38,930 nt of DNA from Chromera velia (taxonomy: Eukaryota > Sar > Chromeraceae): contig JAHBMJ010000903.1 of NCBI GenBank assembly GCA_018398765.1, positions 1 to 38,930 of the forward strand, given 5' to 3'. Positions 31,633 through 38,930 of this stretch are shown here, piece by piece. Every line of letters begins with the position of its first letter. Positions within the stretch are counted from its first letter, which is position 1. The notes beneath the pieces are model-generated. The model made no database searches. It had not been told where the DNA came from and was given only the letters and a program-made list of their open reading frames with translations. A program made the position numbers and the translations under genes.

Positions 31633-33600
31633 GGGACAAGTGTTTATTCATTGATCAAACCAACCCGCAAGCATTCTTTGCTGCTGTCGGTGAAAATACC
31701 CATGCTCCTTGATCTTCCCTGACTCCACCCTTGTTTGATTGTGTCCTCTTCTGACTGGGCCTGGCTCGGTCTGCCCCTAATCGTTTCCTTTTGCTCACAA
31801 GTCCCTCAGAATGAGAGTCACTTCCGGTTTCGATCATTCTCGCTTCCTTCATGCATGCACATGTCCCCTGACGATCGGCAGACTAATTATGTCCGGGCCT
31901 GCATGAAAATAGATTGCAAGTAATGCCGTGTGCCCTTGGGCCACATCGATCGACCTTCCCTCGAGTACATTCCTTTTTTCTGACGACCCATGTTGTGTTG
32001 TGTTCAAGTCCTTCTTTCATTTGGTTGGTTTGCTTGACTCTGTGATGTTTTTTCAAAGATATCATTTGGCATGCACAAGTCCCACCACTCAATCAGTTCA
32101 ACTTGATTCTGTTGAATGGAAATCATTTCATGTACCCGGTGGTTTCGTCGGAGGCCCCAAAGACAGCGCCTTTGGCCTTCATTGATCCAATGGTTGAATA
32201 AAGTGGCCGGTCGGAGTTTGGTTTCCTCTCGATGTTTGGTGCGTTCATTCGTTACTTGAATGCATTTCAAGCACTGGCAAGGGCACTCAGCTAGTTGTTT
32301 TCGTTTGGTTTTGGTGCATTTAGTGAATGAAGAGTTGTTTGCATGCATCGAAGGTCAAGGGGAGAAAATTAAAGAAATGCTTGAAGGGCACCCATTTCCA
32401 AGCAACTTCTGCATGCATGTAACTTTGATCGACTCTAACTCTGACTGGCAGTGCATGACTCTCTCAGACCTGCCAACACTTTCCTTGCTTTGGTGGGGAC
32501 AGACCCATCCACACAGTTATTCAAAGGTTTTGCAGCTGTCTTTCTTTCCAACGCGTTTTGAAAGACAAAGCTGATGCGTAGACAGATTTGGTGTCTGAAT
32601 TCTGACTGTGTGCCCGCTTCAAACTTACGAAGCACAATCGAATTTGGGAATTCTTTTTTTCCATTGCAGAAAGGAATTCGCATTCATGAAGAATCTGTTC
32701 CTTTGGTCGGTCCAACTTACTCACTCACTCACTCTGTCTTCCCTTGCGTGTTTGGCTGCCGTCCTCTGAAAGGCTTCTGCCCTCAGGGAATGAAGCTAAC
32801 AAGAAGAAAATCGGAACAAGAGGGGTGGGTGGGGGGATGCCTCCAGCTTCTACATCATGCATTTGATCAATGCTGTTGCTAGCCGCTGTCACTGCCAACC
32901 TGCTGGCTGCTTTTGCTGGGCTGATGGCATTTACATGCAACGCAGGTCTGCACAAGTTCGCAACTTGAACAAGATGTCACAAAGAGTGTCAAGGACACAC
33001 CGCAGCTTACCAAAAGGCCTATAAAGCCCTTTGTATGTGCTTGCACCCAGGTACAGCAAAAATGCTGCAATGGTAACTCTCTAACAATCGTTTCTATGCA
33101 ATACATGCAAAGGAAATTCTTTTCGTTCCTGATTTGAATTAAACTAGCATCATGCCGGTGCGCCGGTGATCTGCATTATACGGTAATTTATACCTATCAT
33201 TACATAAAATTCAAATTTATGATACAAATTTGTAACTCGTAATAAGTACATAATATATACGCTTTCATAATCTATTAGTTGTCCTAGAGTATTAGTGTCA
33301 CTGGATGCTCATATTTTATAATGCTTTAAATTAACCTTTAATATTATATATACTAGATTATATAAATTTATATGAAGGTATATATTTTAGTATACATGAT
33401 ACTACTAGTGATACTCCTATATACGTACTCTCTATATCACTCAGGCTATTAAGTAAGCTAGTAAGTAAGCTTAGTACTAAGCTATTAGACTAGCTAGTAT
33501 AATTAATAACTTCAACCCTATCACATTAATTTAGGAGTAGTCTATAGGGAGTATTTGAGAGAATTGGAATACCCAACGCATGCCGGGGGCGAGTAGGGTG
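31633..33600. other. Spacer without recognised gene
   Basis: The first 1500 bases have intermediate composition and three TGCATGCA copies (31852, 32340, 32410). From about 33140 the sequence becomes strongly AT-rich. Open frames of up to 108 codons exist but none looks protein-like. The 3' UTR of the secreted-protein gene lies at the left edge. Confidence 0.4.
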
Positions 33601-33609
33601 CTTTTTACT

Positions 33610-34000
33610 CCCCCAAAGCAGCGCATTTCCAAAAAAAACTCGTTCTCATAATTAGTAAGGAGTTAGAAGCTGAAACTTTGTGTGAAAAGACGTTGTAGCG
33701 AGCATAAAAGAAGTATAGAACAGATTTTTTATATTATTTCTAGAAACATAGGCTGCCATCCATTTTTTTTTATTTTGGGGCCATTTTTTAACGGTTTTCA
33801 ACAGTAAGAAAAACAGTATAAAACTCATAAAATTTGTATGGCAACCTATGTTTCTAGAAATGATATAAAAAATCTGTTCGATAGTTCTTTTTCTATCGTT
33901 ACAACATCTTCTTCCACAAAGTTTCAGCTTCTAACTCCTTACTAATTAGGAGAACGAGTTTTTTACGGAAAAGCGCCGGTCTCCTATGCAAAGGGGGGGG
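33610..34000. mobile_element. Fold-back (long inverted repeat) element
   Basis: The left arm (33633-33759) and right arm (33838-33964) are near-perfect reverse complements of about 127 bases around a 78-base loop. Matching words include AACTCGTTCTC with GAGAACGAGTT and TTTCTAGAAACATAGG with CCTATGTTTCTAGAAA. Weaker pairing extends outward to about 33610 and 34000 (CCCCCAAAG with CAAAGGGGG, GCGCATTTCC with GGAAAAGCGC). There is no coding frame. It is a fold-back or MITE-like element, or a source of hairpin RNA if transcribed. Confidence 0.8.
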
Positions 34001-34414
34001 CAAAAAACATCTATGCGAAATTGTCTAATTAATTAGGATTTTGGAACTATTTGTTTTGGAATCATAATTTTCCAATTAAGGGCCAATTTAGAAGAAGTTG
34101 CAAAAAGTTTTTTAATTCTATGTCAAAGACTTTCTGTAGAAAGCTGTATACAAACATTTAAAAATCACAGATTTTGAATCTAAATACCCTAGTAAATACT
34201 ACTGGCAATTAGCTTTACATATTTTTTTTATTTACTTAAATAAAATACAATTCGAAATTGAATGAAATTGATTCATTTTTCTAATTGGAAATCATATAAA
34301 TTTTGAAGTTTAATTAAACTGGAAAATTTTAAGTGCTTGTAGTAGTACGCCTGTTTTTCCAATAAAATAGCAGTGTGCAGTCACTACGATAGCTAGTACG
34401 GCAGTCACTTAACT

Positions 34415-34795
34415 ATGAAGCATCACCGTAAAGAAGTTGATGCCCCGGGCCGGCTTTCACGCATCACTAAAAGAAACGCAAAAACAGCAAACAACGACCC
34501 AGAGTCTATTCCTCCTTGTGTCCTGACGGTGCCCGAAGTGGAGTCCCCATCTGCGCTCTCCGACGTTGCTCCCGAGGGAATGTTGCCGGGTATCTCGTAC
34601 CAAAAACTCGAGTCTGCCAGACCGGATGTCGAAACTGCACGCGGTACGTTTCTTAGAGTTGAAAGGGAAAACTACGCTGAAATTGGGCTGAGACAAGGCA
34701 ACCTTTGCTACCAACAAGAAGGTCGTCGACCTGCCTTTCTGTTCATCAATCTCCGGACTCTGTGTATTCTGTCGGACGATTTTACATCTGATTAG
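34415..34795 (+). CDS. Hypothetical 126-aa open frame in a GC-rich islet
   Basis: An ATG-started frame of 126 codons fills a GC-rich islet between AT-rich DNA and the CTCA repeat. The product is basic at the N-terminus (KHHRKEVDAPGRLSRITKR), has a Pro/Glu-rich middle, and ends in a mixed stretch with RPAFLFINLRTLCIL. I recognise no domain. It might be a real short gene, one exon of a larger gene, or a piece of a mobile element. Confidence 0.3.
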   Translation: MKHHRKEVDAPGRLSRITKRNAKTANNDPESIPPCVLTVPEVESPSALSDVAPEGMLPGISYQKLESARPDVETARGTFLRVERENYAEIGLRQGNLCYQQEGRRPAFLFINLRTLCILSDDFTSD

Positions 34796-34809
34796 TCACA
34801 AGTGGAAAA

Positions 34810-35210
34810 AGCTTCGCTGTCTCGCTCAATCGCTCACTCACCCACGCGCTCACGCGCTCGCTGTCTGGCTGCCTGACGCACTCATTGACTCATTCACTTA
34901 CTCATTCACTGACTTACTCATTTACTCACTCACTCACCCACTCGCTCATTCACTTACTCACTGACTCACTCATTACCCACCGACTGACTGACTGACTCAC
35001 TCACTTGCTCAGTCGCTCACTCGCTCACCTACTCTCACACCTACTCACTCACTCACTCACTCACTCACTAACTCATTCACTCAATCGATCACTTATTCAC
35101 TGACTCACTCACTCTGTCACGCTGTCACTCTGTCACTCACTCATTCACTCGCGCACTCATTTATCAACTCACTCATTCATTCACCCAGTGACTCTCTCAC
35201 TGAATATTTG
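34810..35210. repeat. Degenerate (CTCA/ACTG/ATTC)n tetranucleotide tract
   Basis: About 400 bases consist of CACT, CATT, GACT and CGCT tetranucleotides with frequent point variation. The tract lies directly downstream of the last recognised exon of the minus-strand secreted gene. It would be its 3' intron or 3' flank. Confidence 0.85.
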
Positions 35211-35256
35211 ACAAAATCAACCTGTGAATCACTTCTTGGTGCATTGATTCATTGGC

Positions 35257-35591
35257 TCACTCACCGTATTTGTAGCACTGCTCGAGCACCACCTCCACTG
35301 AGCGTGTCGCCGCCTCTCTGCAGTTCGTCATGTTGGTCCACTTCGATATCGTCATCCTTTCGTACACACCCTTCTGCAAACAAACAAACAAATTCTTATT
35401 TGCGTGAGTCTGAACGAACGCGAGGCTTCCTGAACACATGATCGGACAGTTCACATTCTGCACATTCACATGAAGTCACTCACTTCCTCACCGGTTTCTG
35501 AGTGACGACCTTGGAGCAAACGGCAGCCCTGACCGACTGACGCATACACCCCCTCACACTCATCTTGCCTGCCTGCCTGCCTGCCTGCCTG

Positions 35592-35629
<38 letters not shown>

Positions 35630-36444
35630 GTCCATGCCCCCACCCCCTCACCTCGAGAACGGCAGAGTAGGAGACCGAGTCCACCGTCCCTGCAGCTGTC
35701 TGCCGCAGCAGACAGAGGCCGTCCACGGGGTAGATGCTCTGTCTGGACACGTCCACGTCGTCCGAACACCCACTCGAGTTGTACCACTGACTGTGCACAA
35801 CCCCCACCTGGGGGGAGCAGCTGCAGGGAATTAAGCAGGGAGTGAGGAGATATATGGATATATGGCTGAGTGCATGTCCAAAGGGGGCGCGACATATATG
35901 TGCCTGCTTCCATGCCTGTACTCCGGCCTGCTAATAAAGGGTAGTCCGCGAACTGTCGAACCCTGTGTCTGGAAAAGCCGTGATTGGTGTGACTACTGGA
36001 TGAATGCATGCGTGGAACGAAAGTTGCCAGCTCAGCTGACCTGTCATCGAGGCAGCTGACTACCCGTTCTCTTCCCTGCATCTTCACCCATGTCCCTGAG
36101 CTCCACGGCAGGTTCACGCAGTCCGTGGAGTTGTACAGTCTGTTGAAGTTCAGACTGATGCACGCGTCTGTGAAGGTCCGGAGATTGACGAGGAAGTAGC
36201 CGGCATCGGCCCTTCTTTCCACCAAGACTTCATACCCAAGAGGCACGTCTGTGTACGTCGCGTAGCAGAGACCCTCTTGCCAGTGTTCCGAAACGGTGGG
36301 CTTCGGATATATGCAGCCAGAGTCATAGTACATCAGTACTTCGACATCGTAGACGGTCTGTGGGTAGTACTTGATGACTGCATCGCTGTACGTCGACAGA
36401 AGGAAAAGCAACACGAACAACCGTTTAAGCAACAATTGAATCAT
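35257..36444 (-). CDS. Secreted protein with two four-Cys repeats, at least 229 aa
   Basis: Exons are 36444-36041, 35820-35652 and 35373-35257, with donors GTCAGC and GTGAGG and consistent phases. The total is 690 bases if the stop at 35257 is used. A signal peptide (MIQLLLKRLFVLLFLLSTYS) is followed by two copies of an approximately 85-residue unit. Unit 1 has C-x15-C-x34-C-x13-C and unit 2 has C-x17-C-x37-C-x14-C. Both have SGC before the first Cys and GLC at the second. Two extra Cys lie between the units. Such pairs normally form disulphides in an exported protein. I do not recognise the fold. The last codons (Y-G-E-stop) lie in a perfect donor, G|GTGAGT, so a further exon may exist, although I could not find one. 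Confidence 0.7.
35567..35626. repeat. (TGCC)n and (CA)n microsatellites
   Basis: Seven TGCC units are followed by about 16 CA units inside intron 2 of the four-Cys-repeat gene. Confidence 0.9.
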
Positions 36445-37606
36445 TTTGCTGGGGCAGTCCCAGAGTAGCCTTCTCACCTCAGAGTACACTTCAGATTGGT
36501 ATCTCTTAATAAGGATCCTCGAAAGAAGGTCAGATGTGCCAGAAAGACGCAGGCTGTATACATTGCAGTCTAATGCCCTGATCGAGTTTTAAACAATGGA
36601 CATGAAATTGTGTTGCAATTCGCATATGCATGCAATACATGATGCTGCAATTAATGTGTTGCATGCACTGATGGGCGCGCGCACATGGCGCGCACACCCG
36701 GAACAAACTTTCGAATTTTGTATCCTGGGTGTCACATGCAGTCTCCTCCTTCGAATTCTGGTTTTGTTCACAAGTCTTTGAAAACTCATTTGTTCCTTAT
36801 ACTAATAGATGGTGTTCGTCATTCTGTTATGAGAAGGTAGACTCCTGTGTTTGTGGAATGTGCGTTCCAGTCTGGTTCTTAGACGAAACTATTGCTTGTC
36901 CATTGGTATTATCATTTTTGACGTGAAGAACTTCCCTGCACTTAAGTCAATTTCAAGCCTAAGAGTACCCGCACTTTAGGTACCCCAGGTTTTTTGCTGA
37001 GTGTTCATATAGGAAAACCGCTATGTATGAGTGATCATCGACGAATATAATGCTTGTAATTAAGTGTTTTCTCCTGTTTATATATGGCTATGCTAAGGAA
37101 GCGTCCTAGCTATATAGGTGGCAAAACTTGCATGCCGGGGATGATCGAGAGCTAGCATGCATACATACAGAAAATATAAAAATAGAAAATATTATATATA
37201 CCGGGGCCCAGGGCCTCGGTTCTTGTCTAGATCTGTACACCCCCGCGACCTGGGTCAACGGGTAACGCGGAACTGTCTAGGGTATATCACTAAAAAAAAA
37301 AAATAGAAAAAAAATATTTTTGACCCCGCCCCTCTAGAAATCGAAAGGATCTAACACTCTAAAAGTATGTCCAAAATGGTTCTTTTCTCTAAAGAACCAC
37401 ATACAGATACTTACTATGCTAGCAACGATTCGTTTTATAGTGGTTTTTAAAGGTTTTTATGAAAGTGCCACTTCAAGTTTCAAATTATTAAAGACGACGT
37501 TACAAAACTTATAGCAAAACCTGAGAAAACTTAAAAAAACCTTGAAAAACCAAAGTGAAACTTATAAGTACTGATCAGAAAAGGTGTTTGTTTCATTCAA
37601 AATTGG
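36445..37606. other. 5' flank of secreted gene grading into AT-rich spacer
   Basis: Two TGCATGCA copies (36627-36634 and 36660-36667) lie about 180-220 bases upstream of the start at 36444. A donor-like GAG|GTGAGA at about 36479 could mark a 5'-UTR intron. Beyond 36900 the sequence is AT-rich, with a GC-rich islet at 37201-37265 and a small perfect hairpin (GGTTCTTT, TCTCT, AAAGAACC) near 37378-37398. No gene is seen. Confidence 0.4.
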
Positions 37607-38068
37607 TCATTCACTTGTTTCATCTTCATCTGCTTGTTCAATTCTCTCGTTGAACTGACTTTCTGCTCGAGCAAGCTCATCATTATTTATCATGACCCCC
37701 TCTCCAACCAACATCGCAGAGTACAACCAAAAGAATACGGCAGAAAGAGGCATGTCATCTGTTCTCAGTGTTAAAGTTCGGCGAAACAAAAGAGGTTTGA
37801 ATTCGGTGGTTTCATCAGAAGAAGACACACGTTCATACGAAATGACACGAGCGCAGAAATCTAAATTTTCTTCTACATGTACGATGCGGGGAATACCCAA
37901 GCTTCTGCCTTTCTTTGTCACAGGATGCACATCATTTAGATCAACCAGATCCAAAACTTTACTTACAAACCATTCTTTGTTCCTGCCATTAGCCGTCTCC
38001 CAACAACAAGCAACAATGTCTCCAATCTCTATGGAATAATCCCTATGGATCGAAATTAAGTGTACCCC
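37607..38068 (-). CDS. Coding-like fragment, AT-rich codons, function unknown
   Basis: The frame is open from a stop at 38071 to a stop at 37607, 153 codons without a usable early ATG. It is therefore an internal or terminal exon, or a remnant. The product reads like a real protein: IEIGDIVACCWETANGRNKE, then WFVSKVLDLVDLNDVHPVTK, a central beta-rich part, and an acidic tail (ERIEQADEDETSE). The first part has the look of a small SH3/Tudor-like barrel, but this is a weak impression. Codons are A/T-rich, unlike the C/G-ending codons of the genes at 7252, 10000 and 30191. That fits a mobile element or a gene from another source. Confidence 0.4.
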   Translation of the reverse strand, partial: GVHLISIHRDYSIEIGDIVACCWETANGRNKEWFVSKVLDLVDLNDVHPVTKKGRSLGIPRIVHVEENLDFCARVISYERVSSSDETTEFKPLLFRRTLTLRTDDMPLSAVFFWLYSAMLVGEGVMINNDELARAESQFNERIEQADEDETSE

Positions 38069-38930
38069 TTATGTGGTTACCGGAAAAAAAAAGACTGAGT
38101 TCCTCATGTGGATGACCGAAACAAACATTCTAAAGTCTAAGAAGTTTGTTTTTCATTGTTTAAACAACCATCTGACTGATCCACGTCAGACCACGATGAC
38201 TGATGTTGCCCATGAGTCTGATAAGAAGGAGAACACCGAGTCCTAGGCTAGGTCTGAGGAAAGGGAAGGGGGGGGGGGATGAACGCATAGAAAACCTCCC
38301 ACACACTAAGGTACGTTTGATCGAAAGCCACCGAAGATGGTTTTAGTCTTCATTAACAGCGGCCGGGGGCTGTCGAAGATGCGGTTTTTGCAGGTTTTTG
38401 GCGGTTTCTGCACGTTTTTTCCATGAAAGCTAGGTTATAAAACCAAAAAAAAAACCTCTAGTGATACCACCCCTAAAACTTCATATAACCTATAAAAACT
38501 TAAGCCTTCTCATCTAAAACAGTGTTCAAATAGGTTTTTAAGCTTTTTAGAGCTTTGATTTTAAGTTTAAAGCAAGACAAAAGATTAAAACACTAAATTT
38601 TATACCTAAAAACCTGTCAAAATCTTAGGTCGGCTCAAATAAGTGAAATACCCTAGTTCTGTCTCCCAATCTTGACACTCATCCATCACAGAGGCAAGCT
38701 CCGTGCAAACGGTCATGAGAAAACAATCCCTCGGAGACGCACAAAAAAACTTTTATAAGACGGTGTCTCAAAACCCCCTCCCTCGTCCATAGGGGTGTAA
38801 AATCTCTTTTGGACGGGGGGAGGGGACCCCATCGGCGGGGCAGGCAGAAGCCTGCCCGACGGGGGGGCTCCGTCCTTTAGACGGGGCCACAGAGCGCGAA
38901 CAGGGGGCGGGACCCGTCGGATCGAACGGG
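38069..38930. other. Mixed spacer ending in a GC-rich edge
   Basis: No gene is recognised. A G-run (about 38267-38278) and AT-rich filler with many GGTTTTT and AAAACC words lead to a GC-rich right edge. The edge contains a perfect hairpin near 38837-38856 (GGGCAGGC, loop AGAA, GCCTGCCC). Confidence 0.4.

Noticed and set aside
34430-34795. A terminal exon for the four-Cys-repeat gene on the minus strand
   Set aside because: The only usable acceptor near 34690 leads to a stop after a few residues and no cysteine pattern continues.

Overview
The window reads as nuclear DNA of a unicellular eukaryote. Genes are split by many short spliceosomal introns, coding islands are moderately GC-rich and separated by AT-rich spacers, and introns are packed with tetranucleotide microsatellites. 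No operons, ribosome-binding sites or prokaryotic mobile elements are visible. The palindrome TGCATGCA occurs about 20 times in 39 kb. It is a well-known regulatory motif of apicomplexans and their relatives. The permease also has a plastid-type signal and transit leader. My best guess is a photosynthetic alveolate of the chromerid type (Chromera-like). That is inference from style, not a database match.

Layout, left to right, with genes alternating strand. (1) 333-1493 minus: secreted Cys-containing protein. (2) 2049-4180 plus: fragmented gene with a PARP-like ADP-ribosyltransferase end, frames not fully resolved. (3) 5275-6798 minus: two-exon leucine-rich-repeat (RNI-type) protein. (4) 7252-8643 plus: intronless SO_0444/ArsP-type metal permease with a His-rich loop. 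(5) 9759-19546 minus: 18-exon coiled-coil protein of about 1651 aa with an array of QT (LC8-like) motifs. (6) 20409-26670 plus: 12-exon protein of about 341 aa of unknown function, with introns full of TCTG/TCAG repeats. (7) 28163-29417 minus: F-box/LRR-like gene broken by frameshifts. (8) 30191-31632 plus: two-exon secreted protein of 387 aa. (9) 35257-36444 minus: secreted protein built of two four-Cys repeats. (10) 37607-38068 minus: AT-rich coding-like fragment.

The four divergent spacers (1494-2048, 6799-7251, 19547-20408, 29418-30190) are comparatively GC-rich; all four carry TGCATGCA, and some also carry GC-rich hairpins. The convergent spacers (4181-5274, 8644-9758, 26671-28162, 31633-35256) are AT-rich. 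Two of them hold MITE-like or fold-back elements, at 8814-9041, 9299-9540 and about 33610-34000.

The exon models for genes 3, 5, 6, 8 and 9 were built by hand from splice sites. All have consistent phases and total lengths divisible by three. About half of the 32 introns I placed start with GTC, mostly GTCAGT, instead of GTR. Arrays of the same tetranucleotide often extend into the intron from these donors. The genes do not form a recognisable shared pathway. The permease is the only one with a confident biochemical assignment.
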